From Phlebopus portentosus (taxonomy: Eukaryota > Basidiomycota > Agaricomycetes > Boletales > Boletinellaceae): a stretch of 64,000 bases of DNA. This document shows positions 11,058 through 27,132 of the stretch, piece after piece (the first letter of the stretch is position 1; each line of letters starts with the position of its first letter). Both the position numbers and the translations under genes were made by a program. A model generated the notes under the pieces. It ran no database searches. It saw only the letters and a program-made list of their open reading frames with translations, and was not told the origin of the DNA. Location of the stretch: positions 1,488,001-1,552,000 of the forward strand of contig JAYXKI010000010.1 of the NCBI GenBank assembly GCA_037892935.1. The letters are read 5' to 3'.

Positions 11058-13416
11058 CTAAAGGTTTTCCAAAATGACTTTCACTCCCCAAGCACCTGGA
11101 TCCGCGACTTTCTCTTTCTTCAGGAAGTCGCTTTCAACATATGCACTCCTTCCTGCCTTAGCATCGAGGTTTCTTGTATCCTCTGCAGCGGCAGCGGCAG
11201 CCTTCACGGCATTTGCAAAGTCGGAAGATGAGAATGTCTGGACGAAGGCTGCGAGAGGATCAACGAGGGTTCGCGAGGGAGGTCGGGCGCGCGTGTACGA
11301 GAAGAGACGATCGAGAGCATATTCCAGCGCTGAGGACCAGACCTTCGGAGTCACCTTTATAGCTTGCGAAGTGACTGTCGAAGAAAGCCCTTGAGCTAGT
11401 GACGAGAAGAAGATCCTGGTAATGCCGTCAGTTCTTTCTCTTTGCAGGAAGGGAGGAAGACGATCTTACGAATAAAGCGCTCCGCTGGTGCCACCCATCT
11501 GTACCTCTGCTTGTTTCGCGATAGAAAGAACGGAGCCGATGATGTCGTTTCCGGTAATATTACCATTATCGACCTCCTTGAGTACACCTAGGCATTGACA
11601 AAACTCTCAGATCTCGTTTGAAGCTGAGGTGAATAGAGGTGAATGACCTTCTGCCCCGGCCTTGAGTGTGAAACCGCAATCTCCATCCCCAGCAATTTTA
11701 TCCATTTGCGTAATATCCGGTTCTGCTACAATAAGTGCCTTGCAAGCCTTAGATATCACGCTGACGAATCCTTGTGCACTAGGCGCAGCAATCTTCGGAT
11801 AGTTCTGTGCCGATTTGCTTTCGGTCGAAGGTACGGAGGTGATTTGAGAGATCGGAATAGGAGGCTGTGTGGAGGACCATCTCCAACCTGGAGCCTCTAC
11901 CTTTTCATCCAACAGAGCAAGAATGTCTGATGTTGAAGGTGCGTTGGAATCTGAAGAGCGCGGTAGAAGCAGGAGAGTAAGTGAGAATCCGGGCATGTTC
12001 AAGCTCGTCTAAGGAATGCTTAGCAAAAGACTTAGATGTGCCGGTAAGCGGTCTCACCATGAAGCTCCCAATCAGGACTCGGTGTATCTTTCCTTTACCT
12101 CCCAGGATCTTCACTGCTTCGCCCGCAATACCAGACATCTCGAGTTCGCTCAAACCGCCCAGGTTGTTCACCATAAGCACGACCTCATCAGACCCATCAT
12201 TCTTGAACGGCAGGAAGGAACGGTCATTGTCTGTTGTTGACATGATAAGATCAAGTAATTGCGAGACCAGAGCGTTTAGAGGTGGGATGGGAGAAACTCG
12301 CGTATGGCCAGGCTCGTTGTGGATACCCATGCCGATTTCAACTTCGTTCTCGGATAGATGGAATCTAGCGGCTTCTGTACCAGGGACCTAAAATGATTCG
12401 TACTGAGCTCCGTCTGATGAATAGCACAGAGAAGATAACAATACATGACAATGTTCAAGTCCGACACCGACTGTGCCAAGTCGAGCAGATATCCAAGTTG
12501 TCAGATCGTAGACTTGGACAAGACTCGCACCGGAACGTGCAAGAGCTCCAGCTATTTTGTATGCGAGAACGGTCCCCGCAAGTCCTCTGTACTCAGAGTC
12601 AGGATTATTGTTGCGGACCTCGATAGTTAAATTTATACCGTCTTCCAACTATCTTTCCCTGAGACCTCCCGACTGCAACATCGTCTCCAATGTTCACAAA
12701 CTTGACTTTGTTGGATTTATCGGGATGAGATGCGGCGTAGTTCTCCTTTGCGAGGCCGAAATTCAGAACGTCCCCAGTATAGTTCCTAATGTTGAATATA
12801 TGCACAATTACTCAGCTCGGGGTACCGAAAATTTGTTATCTTGCATACTTGACAATTATCAGAGTGCTGAAATATGAGATGAATCAACCCGAAGTTGAGC
12901 GAGACCTGGGAGAGAATAGGCATACCCTTGGTCGTTGTCAACCAGTTCAATTCCACGTCGAACCTGACTTGCATTTGGCGATGCAAATATGTTCCCGCAG
13001 ACGGCAGCTTTCGGTCAAGAAGCATAAACTTGTCAATCTGCGCAAAGGCTCGAGAATGCTCACCGGTCAGCATGCCGTTTCCTGGAAATTCATTGCGACC
13101 TTGAGACCGACCGGAAGGCAGGAATGAGGACCCTCACGCACCTACGAATCCCGCATGCGCAGGTTCATGGCCCGAGCCACCTCCGCAAATCAACGCAACC
13201 TTGCTCCTGTCTGGATTAGCTTGGTAGAGCACTATACGTCGAACAAACGGATTCATCAATCGAACGTCGCAAAAGCCCAATTCTCATCAAACAGAAAGAT
13301 CGACCTTTATTCTCAGCATCCAGTTTGAGATTCGGATTTGCCGCGCAGAGGCCTTTGAGCGAGTCGACAACGAGCGTCGAAGGTGAGTTGAGGAAGTGCT
13401 TGTCCGAGCCGAGCAT
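11058..13416 (-). CDS. DAK1: Dihydroxyacetone kinase
   Basis: Multi-exon gene, ATG at 13416, TAG at 11058-11060. It phosphorylates dihydroxyacetone with ATP, detoxifying it and feeding glycerol carbon into glycolysis in the cytosol. The DhaK half is recognised by the glycine-rich GGGSGHEPAHAGFVG substrate-site segment, GMLTAAVCGNIFASP, IVKNYTGDVLNFGLA and VGVGLEHCHVPG, which contains the His that binds substrate covalently. The DhaL half shows MDKIAGDGDCGFTLKAG and the DNGN/GND segment, whose Asp residues bind Mg-ATP, then a C-terminal helical bundle ending in VILENL. Firm introns include 13232-13304; others lie after the GFVG, GMLT, DNDQG, IVK and GRR segments. Fusion of DhaK and DhaL in one chain is the normal eukaryotic form. 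No inactivating change seen. Confidence 0.92.
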
Positions 13417-13646
13417 GGTGGTCCCAGTCCAAGTGACGATACTTCTCAAGACATCGGCTTAAGTATTACTATATGCCGAGAATGAGAGGAACGGTCACTT
13501 GCTTATTTCGACCATCACGTGCGATTTACAATTATCTATACTAGTCTCTACTCGCCGCGAACGGGTCTTGAGTAAGCAATTTTACCTGATGGTGATGAAA
13601 CGAGAACGGAATGCATCCAGCGCAAAACAAAAGAAAGATCATCATT

Positions 13647-14035
13647 TCATTTAGTAAATCTTCGTAGAACTCCTAGGACTTCGTTGTCAACATCTACTAG
13701 ACTCGCCTCCTTGCGTCCTATCTCCATGAACACGTTCCCTTTTACATTTCCGACAAGACCACGTTTCACCAGATGCCAGTCCTGAGGATTTTGTCCACGA
13801 GAATACACTTCTTGCAAGTCCGAATTCCTAGATAAACAGTATAAGGAAATGAGCCACGATAGGATATAAAAGTGACTAACAACTCTAACGCCCTGTTTCC
13901 CTCGTGAAGATGCCATGAAGTAGCTGAGAACGACACACTCGAGTAGGTTAACTGGTTAGGCGAGGATATGGCGTGTTGTGATTTTTGCAGCACACTTTGT
14001 ACAGGAGAGGAAGAAAATGCGCTTGCTCTAATCAT
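13647..14035 (-). CDS. Small unknown protein, 110 aa
   Basis: Two exons, 14035-13884 and 13827-13647, join across a 56-bp GT-AG intron to give 110 residues. The N-terminus (MIRASAFSSSPVQSVLQ) is Ser-rich with a basic residue and few acids, compatible with a mitochondrial presequence. The second exon has a compact, conserved-looking DWHLVKRGLVGNVKGNVFME segment. I do not recognise the family. The ATG lies only 12 bp downstream of the CCZ1 stop on the same strand, so the promoter must lie in the CCZ1 3' region, or the two share a transcript. The in-frame join across consensus splice sites is the main evidence that it is real. Confidence 0.6.
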
Positions 14036-14047
14036 TTCATTAGTATT

Positions 14048-15964
14048 TCAAGGATAAGATTGAAATTCTCGACCGTACATCTTCTCCTGCTCAACTTCGA
14101 CAATCTCCTTGAGCCGCTCGATTAGCTCGGCGCTTCGCTCGGCCAGATCCTGGCAGAGGGCACCACCTAGAGCATTGTTTGAATTCTCTAGCGTGGGTAC
14201 TAATGCGAACAAGATATTATCCGTCTAGATACGAAGTAAGGAAACGGGAAAGGTATCATAGAAAAATGCAGTTACTCACACAAAGGTATCTTATGATTCT
14301 ACAACGGGTATCTGTAGAGTCTGAATTCGAAAGATGAACACGAAGTTCAGAGAAAGATGGTGACGGCGATGATTTGGGTGATGTTCGATCCGTATCGGAC
14401 GTGGGTGCATTCTCGGGTGCGTATGCTTCTATTAATGACTTGTCTTCCAGGTTGGAAGCGTCATTAGAGATGGCTGAGCTGGGACCTTCGTATTCTTGTG
14501 GAATATCACGATTAGGCTCATCTGGTGGCGTGCTATCCGTTCGCAAGGTCTTCTCGTCAGCGTTGGTGGAGACAACCACACCTGTCTCAGATGACAGAGC
14601 GTCTTGCAGAGCTTGCGAATCGACAACTGACCCGGGACCGGAATGAGAATTCTCAGTTCTGCCCGATTCGGATCCCTTCTGCGTGTCGGCGGTGTCTTCT
14701 TGAACTTTCTCATTAGCACCATCGACTCTCCCTTTTTGATTCGAGGAAGAACCACCCAGGCCGAAAGTCAGATAATTTGACCAATTCCACTTCCGAACAT
14801 CCATATTTGCATTCATATTTAATCCGGGAATACCTAGAAATGTCTTGCTAGCCGATCTAGAGTGGTTTCGTTCAGTTGCCGGGACCGCAGAAGCTTTCGA
14901 GTCCCGCGATGGTGTGTTTCCGTTCGGAACATTAGCTGCTGCTACTAATACACGCCGAGATGCGGTTGTCCGAGCTTCTAGTATGCGTAAGAGATGCCGA
15001 ACAAGAGCAGGGGAGCATTGCGAGGGCGTCGACTTTGAAGCTACTATAGACGAGGAAATGAGAACAATCGGAAAAAAGTGCGGCGGTAGTTTGTCTTCGA
15101 GCACGTCAATTAAGGGCATGAGTTGGGTACTAAGCGGATGTACACGGATACCTGTGATAATAATAGGCACTCAGGGTCCACACAGCAGGAAAATGCGTGC
15201 TTACCCAGGTAATCAGCGAAGGACATGTGCCTTCCGAAATCAAAGCTCCATATCCATACTGTGAAGAAACGTTCAAGCTGCAGTTCCAATGCTTCTTTGC
15301 CCAGTTGGTTGAGGATTGACGTGAACGAGCCATGAATGATCTGACATAAGAATCCCGGTACGCGCATGGAATATGTCAACAATGAACACCGACTGTACCT
15401 TGAAAGCCTCATATCCTAGAAGGAGTTGGGTCTGCAGGGCCGCGTCATGAAGAGATGCCTCGTTATAATCGTACACTGGATCCTTTTGTTTAGCCTTGCC
15501 CTTGTCCTCCTTACGAGATATTCGAGGGACCTTCTCTAGTTCAAAGCACTGTCTTCCTTGGTAATTAGGACAAGTCGCTTTATATTAATGACTTATGTAG
15601 AAACTGACGGAGTGCATCCAAAAGTTAGGCTCAGGGGAGAGCATAATCATCCTTCTGGATTGAGAATGGACCGATTCGCAAGACGCTCTTGGGTCAAATA
15701 TTCTTGAATCGGCTTTAGCGCTGAGTGCGAGTGAGTGTGGATAGTGTATTGTGCTCACGTCGTGAAATTGGCCAGAGCCTTTGCAAGCCCAACCTGGCGT
15801 AAGACCCTGTCCTTCGAGACTGCATGGTCGTTAGCAGTATAGAAGAGGACATGAGCCTGCTCCTGTGCGTCCTCGTCGTCTGCGTCTGACCGAGTGGAAT
15901 CTGGAGGTTGTAGTGTTGGATTGTATATGATTAGATACAAAAGACTCGGCGGCAGCCTGCTCAT
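14048..15964 (-). CDS. CCZ1: CCZ1, vacuolar/endosomal fusion GEF subunit
   Basis: Multi-exon gene starting MSRLPPSLLYLIIYNPTLQP (ATG 15964). The opening matches the first longin domain of CCZ1 (YNP, then VLFYTANDH and VGLAKALANFT). A later exon reads RRMIMLSPEPNFWMHS, typical of the family, followed by the DYNEASLHDAALQTQLLLGYE and ILNQLGKEALE segments. The second longin region (HPLSTQLMPLIDVLEDKLP) precedes a long Ser/Thr-rich insert (about 14350-14900). The last exon supplies TDNILFALVPTLENS and a charged helix, ending at 14048-14050. CCZ1 with MON1 forms the guanine-nucleotide exchange factor for Rab7/Ypt7 on late endosomes and vacuoles. The last intron starts at a GTGAGT donor and joins in phase 0. 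The gene is divergent from the ubiquitin protease gene. Confidence 0.85.
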
Positions 15965-16157
15965 GAATGAATGCTGTTTATGTTTGTGGACGGGCGAATA
16001 CAAGACAGGCCGGGCTGAATGTGGCGCCCCACGCATCTTTAGGTGTAAGGACAAAAAAGGAAAGAATGATCGGCGCTCGGAACTGACGCGTCGAGTCGAA
16101 GTAACTCACTTTAAGTAAGTACTACTTAGCCACTAGCCATCTTCCGCCCTTTGCTTC
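15965..16157. promoter_or_regulatory. Bidirectional promoter, CCZ1 / ubiquitin protease
   Basis: 193 bp separate the two divergent start codons, so both core promoters must lie here or overlap the first exons. No TATA box stands out. A GTAAGTACTACTTAG stretch at 16114-16128 is locally palindromic. Confidence 0.6.
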
Positions 16158-20286
<4,129 letters not shown>

Positions 20287-21772
20287 AAGTCATGTATAAA
20301 TATTATTGCTGGTCGCTTCATCAATTATTAACACTAGACTTTTAAACTTTGTATTTCATCGCAGACCATCATACTCAGCAATTGCAATAATTTGTATTAC
20401 AGTAATATTGAAAGCTTTCTAAGAAACAAGGTCTCGTAAAGCGAATCAAAGTTCGATACGCAGATTGTGTCCAGAAGATCTATCTTGTACAATAACGTGC
20501 TTTTGAGATGAACGGACGTCTCAGTCATGAAAGCAAATGCAAACGTGTCTGTGGTACCGAACAAGTTCCGCTATCGTTTGTCCGCCAAACGAAACGTCTG
20601 AAAAGGAGCGACCGGATGGCTAGTATAGAAATCGAGAACATTCTCGCGAAGTACGCCTGAAGATTGTCGCAAAGAAAGTTAGCTTACCCAAAGACGAAGT
20701 GGTGTCTCATGAAGAGAACCAAAGAGGCCCTGCATAAATCATGACTTCGACTCGTCCTGAATTTGCCAGATTGACCAAGAACTAACGAAGTGCCCTACGA
20801 CGAAAGATTCACATAAAGTGGACCTTCGCCCGGAGGGGCACTTCAATCATCGCCAATGCTTGACAACAAATGAAGTTCTCTGCCATCGTGGTTCTCCAGG
20901 CGCACATTACCCCCAGGGGGGGGGGGACAAGGTACGAAGAACCTCTTGATGTTCGTCATCCAGGTCGGATTTGGTACGATCCAGCCATTAGTTTCGGATG
21001 TCCCCAGGGCAGGCTGGTGATGACGACACGGAGAAACTGCTGCTAGGATTACCAACGCAACACAAGATTGCTGCAGCCAGCCTACAGAAAGACTTGCAAG
21101 ATTGTCAGTTGCCGAAAGGCGAGTATGGTAGCGACTATGGTAGCGACTTCTGAGGATAGAAGACAGCAAAACAACACAGTTCGACTTCGTCGTTGAATAA
21201 TCTCGCGAGCGCTCTGCGGACTCCTTTCGAGCAACATAAACACGAGATCTTATCACATCTATAAAGCCTTGAGCGAAAAGACGGGATATCATCTGAGTAA
21301 GCTTGGACTTTCAGGCCCCTTCATCTCGTATGAAGTATAGAGAAGACAATGAACCATGCAACGATTCTCCGCGAACAAGCTTGTCCCGACTACCGGGGTC
21401 TCGACCAGCTACTCTCTTTTGACTGTGTGCCTGTTATGATGGAGATGGTAAATACAGCGACTTGTTCTTGGGGTATAATACATTATCACGTAGAAATCAC
21501 CAGATCCTACCATGAACGGGACTTACTGCGCTAGTGGTGTACGTGTGGAATATATTGCAGGACTGTACGAGATTGAATGTGAACGTTTACTTGCTCCGTG
21601 TCGACGACTGAGATACTTATACTTGTAAGGATTATGTAACATAGTTGATGCTGCGTGTGAAATCTAAACTATACAGCATCGCCGGAAACGGACAGCGCAA
21701 GATCGACATCGACATCTCCAGGCAGGCATTGACTTTCACAATTCCCGACGACGGTGACCAATTCTCAATAAA
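20287..21772. other. Intergenic region upstream of RPL43
   Basis: About 1.5 kb with no supported gene. A minus-strand ORF at 20843-21292 (149 codons) is open but has no recognisable motif or splice continuation. It contains a run of eleven G at 20916-20926. The right end presumably holds the RPL43 promoter. Confidence 0.45.
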
Positions 21773-22269
21773 ATGGTGAGCTGCACTGACGCATTGAGGA
21801 CGGCGTTTCTGATGCTACCGGGTATAGACAAAGCGAACTCGCAAGGTCGGCGTCACCGGAAAGTACGGTACTGTGAGTGGAGCTCTCCTACACGGGTGCG
21901 AAGACAGATGCTCAGACTTCGTGTATAGCGCTACGGCGCATCCTTGCGCAAGCAGGTAAAAAAGATGGAAATCACGCAGCACGCCCGTTATACATGCACA
22001 TTCTGCGGCAAGGTGAGAGTCCATTTCGTTCGTTGTTTTTGCTATGGCATTGATACGGTTGCCTCATTGCAGGATTCCGTTAAGCGCACTGCTGTTGGTA
22101 TCTGGGGGTGCCGTGCGTGCAAAAAGGTCATTGCAGGAGGTGCTTGGACAGTGTCAACGACTGCTGCTGCCACCGTCAGAAGGTGCGGTGAAATTTTGTC
22201 TTTGTCTTTGCTTGTATTAACATATACTTCAGTACTATTCGTCGGCTTCGCGAAATCACCGAGGCTTAG
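21773..22269 (+). CDS. RPL43: Large ribosomal subunit protein eL43
   Basis: Five exons: 21773-21775, 21828-21872, 21929-22011, 22073-22182 and 22233-22269, all with GT-AG introns of 50-61 bp. The spliced product is 92 aa and opens [15 protein letters not shown]. It carries the zinc-ribbon CTFCGK...GCRACKK (C-x2-C-x14-C-x2-C) and ends in RRLREITEA. It is a structural protein of the 60S subunit. The first coding exon holds only the ATG; the intron follows directly. No long ORF exists because every exon is short. Convergent with the F-box gene downstream. Confidence 0.95.
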
Positions 22270-22535
22270 ATACTCGATATATTTCCTATGTACTCGCGTG
22301 TTTCTGTTACCGCTATCCATGAAATGACCCTGCTTCGATTTGATGGTGTCCCGTGGAAAGTTGCTCGAATATCAACGTTTCGATCTATCAGGCCATCTCA
22401 GTGCGAAGAAATGTGATTCTGAGCGCTGCAGGGATCTGCTGAGCCTGAGACTCTGGCGATTAGGCAGTCAAATAAGCCAGCGAGACATGTATTAAAGAGG
22501 TTGTTATTGTTGTGAGATTAAAGATCGTTAATCAA

Positions 22536-24158
22536 CTACACACTTCTCCAGTCGGGAGGTCTGCTCCAGAGATCAAGCTCAATGCCCTGCTGATTGCAGG
22601 CTTCTTGCGCATCTGGGCACGGATGACTCACGGGATCTCCATTCTCCTCGACGGGTGCACGGTAGAATGGAATCTCGTAGTTGAAGATGACAATCTTCTT
22701 GAGTTTCTTCATCCGTTCATTTCTGACCAATTCTGGTAGATGTCTCTCGACCAGATTCCAAGGGCTCATCCACATATCGAACCAACTGAAGCACAGCTCT
22801 TCCGTCGTTGACGGAATAATGTCCAAGAATTCCGTTACCGGCGCTGTTTGGCCTTGTATGTGAAGATGCCTGGCGCCTGAGCATGCTTGCAGAAGAGTTC
22901 GTGCCTGGGCTAAGTTGAACTCCACGAAGCCACCTTTATTAATGAGGTGCAGTGTATCTAGATTCGCCAATGCCTCCTGAGCGCCGGGATATAGTCGGAA
23001 TACCTCCGCAATCCTGAGAGTTCCGATTAATGTTATATCCAGCGTTAGCTTAGTCCTTCTGCTGTCGACAGCGAGGGCCTGCAGGAGCCAGCCGACTCTG
23101 TTCAATTGCATGTCACCTGGCGAAATACAGATTCGAAGCTCGGTAAGCTGACGTCGAAGATGCGCACCAGCCAAGGCTCCAGATGCTGCGTGAAAGCTCC
23201 AGCCACTAATCTCTAGGACCGTCAACTTCGGAAGACGTTGGAGAGCATCTGCTAGGTACGCAAAGTCGCAGCTTGGGTATCCGTGCGCACAATGCCACGA
23301 TAGACTCTCTAGCGTATTGATTTGGGAAATTACAGGCAGCAGCATGTCTTCGCGCAACCCGCTTTCCTTCAACGTCAGGCCTCGTAGTTTCGGCAGACGC
23401 TTGAGAAGGTTACAGAGGTCTATCTCGACCTCGCCAGGCCGTGCAGGTGCATCTATGCTTCCAAAATGGTAGCCGTGGTTCCATACATCACCAAGCGCCA
23501 CAACAAGTTCTCGAGTATGACGGCCCGGAAGTGGACTTCGCAGAAGGCGCAAGATAGCTAGAGGAGACCTAGCAACGATGCGAGCTGCAAGACGTTGTTG
23601 GCTTGGGACAGTCCATGAGCGGTGAACAAGAGCCAAGGAGCGAAGACAATCCTCCCTCTGTCGCTCCGGTGCATCTACAAGCGGAATTTGAGGCTGCAGC
23701 GGTTCGTCAACCAGCTCCGGATCTGTTGCAATTGAGTCTAGGATCCGCTCCAGGATAGGGAATGGGACCTCTCCGAGGCTGCTGTGCTTTTCGTTTTCAG
23801 CGCCACTCGAAGAGAATGGACGGGAGGGCACGATCCCTTCTCGTACTCTCTGCATATTCAACCTGTGGTTGGCAACCGCAATGTCGATTTCAGAGGCATC
23901 ATTCAACGTAATTTCTTCAAGTTTGAATTCCGGATGGTGCAGAATGTCAAGAAACAAATTTAAAGTTGGTACGCCGAGACCTGATTCGAGTCGTAGTCGG
24001 GCGATGAGAGCGTCCGCAGTGCTAGGAAAAGGCGTTGAAGTCCTGGAGCCAAGATCATATGCGGATAACGGATCTTCAAGGAGACTAGAACTACTCGTCG
24101 GAAGAGCAACTGAGAATTCGAGTTGACCTTGACTTGGAGCACGTCTTTCTATCGACAT
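22536..24158 (-). CDS. F-box/leucine-rich-repeat-like protein, 540 aa
   Basis: A single uninterrupted ORF with ATG at 24158 and stop at 22536. Residues about 130-210 read like a degenerate F-box (LGEVPFPILERILDSI ... LRSLALVHRSWTVPSQQRL), with the proline and the closing W typical of fungal F-box-like proteins. The rest has irregular leucine-rich segments such as LPKLRGLTLKESGL, INTLESLSWHC, LPKLTVLEISGWSF and TEELCFSWFDMW. Such proteins are expanded in agaricomycetes and are thought to select substrates for SCF ubiquitin ligases; the target is unknown. Absence of introns contrasts with its neighbours and fits a recently expanded family. Confidence 0.75.
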   Translation of the reverse strand: MSIERRAPSQGQLEFSVALPTSSSSLLEDPLSAYDLGSRTSTPFPSTADALIARLRLESGLGVPTLNLFLDILHHPEFKLEEITLNDASEIDIAVANHRLNMQRVREGIVPSRPFSSSGAENEKHSSLGEVPFPILERILDSIATDPELVDEPLQPQIPLVDAPERQREDCLRSLALVHRSWTVPSQQRLAARIVARSPLAILRLLRSPLPGRHTRELVVALGDVWNHGYHFGSIDAPARPGEVEIDLCNLLKRLPKLRGLTLKESGLREDMLLPVISQINTLESLSWHCAHGYPSCDFAYLADALQRLPKLTVLEISGWSFHAASGALAGAHLRRQLTELRICISPGDMQLNRVGWLLQALAVDSRRTKLTLDITLIGTLRIAEVFRLYPGAQEALANLDTLHLINKGGFVEFNLAQARTLLQACSGARHLHIQGQTAPVTEFLDIIPSTTEELCFSWFDMWMSPWNLVERHLPELVRNERMKKLKKIVIFNYEIPFYRAPVEENGDPVSHPCPDAQEACNQQGIELDLWSRPPDWRSV

Positions 24159-24955
24159 GCGGGTTTGGTGGAGGTAAAAGTTCTACGATCCATCTCGCCG
24201 CTCGAATATAAAAGAGATGCACGGCAGCAGCTGAGGATCCGCCGGGGTAAGTATAGTGGACAGATCCATTTGGGTAGGGGATGTGATTCGCCGCACGCCA
24301 CGCAGCGTTGCAGCCTCCCGAAATAAATTGGACGCCTCGCGCGAGACTTTTCCGAGACAAACATCGGACTGTGTGGCGAAATACCCTCTGAAGTTACTTT
24401 GTGCGGCGTATAAATTTATGGGTCTAAATACAAGTCGGAAACGTTGTAGTACTCTCATACTGGATGAACGTCGTGGCTGTAGAAAGAGTTTCAGTTTCAA
24501 TTCCATGTCGTGGTAATTACACGTACATAGCACCAATCAAGGCCAAATATGATAAAACAAATTTTCTTCTCTTTTTGTTACCAGATAAATACAAGTTTAC
24601 AACAAGTCTGCGCATTAGCCCCTTTACTACTAAATGTCCAGAATTGATCGATCGATCGATTTACTTCTTTGACTCTCGTCATACTCCCGTGAGATGAGTA
24701 AGGCGGTAGCGGGGAAAGAAAAATGTTATAGAATACAGCTGCTGTTGTGATGGTTGGTTGGTATAAAAAAGAAACGAACAGGCAACAAGCCGACGACAAA
24801 CAAACAGGCAGATAGACAGACAGGTAGAAAAAAAATTGCAGTCTACTCCGTTCATGCATGCACGTGTCGAGTCTAGGGCTGCGCACAAGACTCCGATAAC
24901 GAAATAATATGGACAAGAAATGGGAATTGGTAATTAACCAAAGGGTCGAAAACCG
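24159..24955. other. Intergenic spacer with simple repeats
   Basis: About 800 bp between the F-box gene start and the CDC55 stop. It holds a GATC repeat (GATCGATCGATCGAT near 24646-24660), a CAGGCAGATAGACAGACAGG microsatellite near 24805-24825 and AT-rich sequence that may serve the CDC55 terminator. No gene seen. Confidence 0.5.
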
Positions 24956-26747
24956 CTATGCTGCACTGTAAAGGAAGAGATTATTTGTCGCCGCGATCTA
25001 CAGAACAACAGCGTCAGACAGTATTGAGAGACTGTGACGGCAGACATAAGGTGAAAAAGACGTACGGCAATCGTATTTTCTCTCGGGTGCCAGCTCCCAT
25101 GCAGTATCTTCTTATTGAAGTCGAGTGTCTCCAGGTTCATCTGTTCCTTTAATCCGCCTGGTCGGACACCGTTCTTTTGCGGTACTCCTTTATTGAGGCC
25201 ATGCACGCCCATCTTCTTCGCCTTGAAAGCCGACTTGTCCGCTTGCAGGACAATATCGTTTGTCGAGTCGTTCGGCGACTCTACGTCAAATATCCGGAAA
25301 TAATTATGGTACGACCCCGTCATTACATGCCTACAGAAACAAATGGCATTAGAGTCGAAGAAGTAGAGATAGCGGAAAGAATTTACGATCCATCCCCACT
25401 AAACATGCATTCAAACTTGTCGAATATGCAATCATTTTCGTATAAATCGCAGAGCTTCCCTCGTAGATGATCGTGGATTTGTATAGTCTTCAGAGGTCGA
25501 GACTCCATGTTGACGTCCCAGATCTTCAACGAGAGATAGTCGCGCGAGAGAACGTATCGTCCATCACGACTGAACTTGACATCGGAGATAGATGATATAA
25601 TCTCTGAGAAAAACGAGCGCGTTGACGGATCCTCCTCTTCCTCGAATACTACAAACACATGATAAGTATCACTGACTATTACTAAGCCACCGCACTCACG
25701 TTTGACGTGTCGGTCGCACAGAGCTGATTCGCGCATATCGGCCAACTTTATCGTTCCTTTCGAGCTCGAATACATGAAAAGATTGCACTGTGTGGGATGG
25801 AACTCCGCGGCTGTTATCACCTCTGTTAGCTCTTCCATGTTGACCGGCTTGATATCAACGATGTCTAAAGGCGAATGTCAAAGGCGATTGGCCTGAATAT
25901 GGGAAAAAGACGAACTGAAGCTCTGATCACTGATGTTCAAGTTCCATAAATTGATTCGAAGGTCGTCAGCTGATATATACGTCTCTCCATCCGAGTTTAT
26001 GGATATCGAGTTGATATGGTACGCATGTGCGTTTGAATAGACCTTCCGCGGAACGGCGGTGACAATGTTGTCTTGTGCGACCATACGTGGAAGTCGAAGA
26101 GCACCGGGGTTTAGAGGTGGCGCAATCTGTCGTTGCCCGTCATGGTGGTTGGATTCTGCGACGACCTTTAGTGACCGCTCAAACACTTTCCATAGTTTGA
26201 TTGTTTTGTCTGTACGGAGTTTAGCCGGGCCCCGGAAGATGGTGGGGAAAGGCCTACCGTTTGTAGATAACAGGAAATGTGCAGAATTTTGACGCTTGCA
26301 CCACTTGATTTTGTTTATTTTTTCCTCAATTTCCAGAGATTTTAGATAGTCGAATTCCGGTTCGTGTGATTGGAATTCTGTGTAAAACTTGTATTCGCAA
26401 CCCTTTTTCTATTTGAGGAAGAGATGAACACGCATGCAAGCAGCATGAGGTGTAAGTGAGGGTCTTGCCCTGCCACGAGTAGCGAGAGGAGAGTGGACTT
26501 ACCGCCTCATTGCGCTCGAAGAGGACTACCCGACCACCCTTGTCACCGGTAGCGAGATAGTTTCCTGTTGAATCGAACTCGACGGTTGATATGATGTCGG
26601 CTATTCGAAGAAGAGTGAGATAAAGGAAAGAAACAGACACCATAAATATAATGCGGCACCTTCAGTAATATCCTCGACCTCTCCCTTGTCCCCGAAGCAT
26701 TGCGCAAATCTCCAGCCTCCTGAGCCAGATGCGTCACTATCCATCAT
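24956..26747 (-). CDS. CDC55: PP2A regulatory subunit B (B55/PR55), WD40
   Basis: Multi-exon gene. The first exon starts at tandem ATGs (26747/26744) and reads through [19 protein letters not shown], joining [20 protein letters not shown]. Family hallmarks follow: [106 protein letters not shown] and [10 protein letters not shown]. The last exon gives [13 protein letters not shown] and TAG at 24956-24958. The product is a seven-bladed beta-propeller that directs PP2A to its substrates, with roles in mitotic control and stress signalling. The last intron carries a GTACGT donor and a TGTAG acceptor. No damage seen. An in-frame upstream exon ending CCTAG just before the ATG is possible but not needed. 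Confidence 0.93.
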
Positions 26748-27132
26748 TTGAATAGCTAGGAATGAATAGGAGTGAAGAGAATGCCGAGAGAGGAGAGTGC
26801 TGGGGACTGAGGAAGGGCGGAGGGTGTCAAATGCGACACTGTAGATGTAACGATGACCGGAAGATGCGATGCTCTAGGTTGTTGAAGAGTGCCTGCTCGC
26901 CGAGGACGATGAGAGATGAGAGAAGTGCGGTGTGGATGGCGAGTGGAGGGCGGGCGTTGAGATGAGGATGAAGGTAAGTAGACGCTTGAAAGCTTCAAGT
27001 CGCGCGGCAAAGGAAGACTTATTTGGCTTTGTGTACACCGCCTTTGCGCTTTAACCACCCACCACCACCACCACCATCACCAGCACCATCGACCGTAACG
27101 CTTGGCCTGCCGTCCATTTGCCCCATCATACA
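26748..27132. promoter_or_regulatory. Bidirectional promoter, CDC55 / COX9
   Basis: 385 bp between divergent start codons. CCACC/CCACCA repeats lie at 27055-27080, upstream of COX9, and a purine-rich stretch (26760-26830) lies next to the CDC55 start. No TATA element recognised. Confidence 0.55.

Noticed and set aside
20843..21292. 149-codon minus-strand ORF upstream of RPL43
   Set aside because: No motif and an internal homopolymer; left as intergenic.
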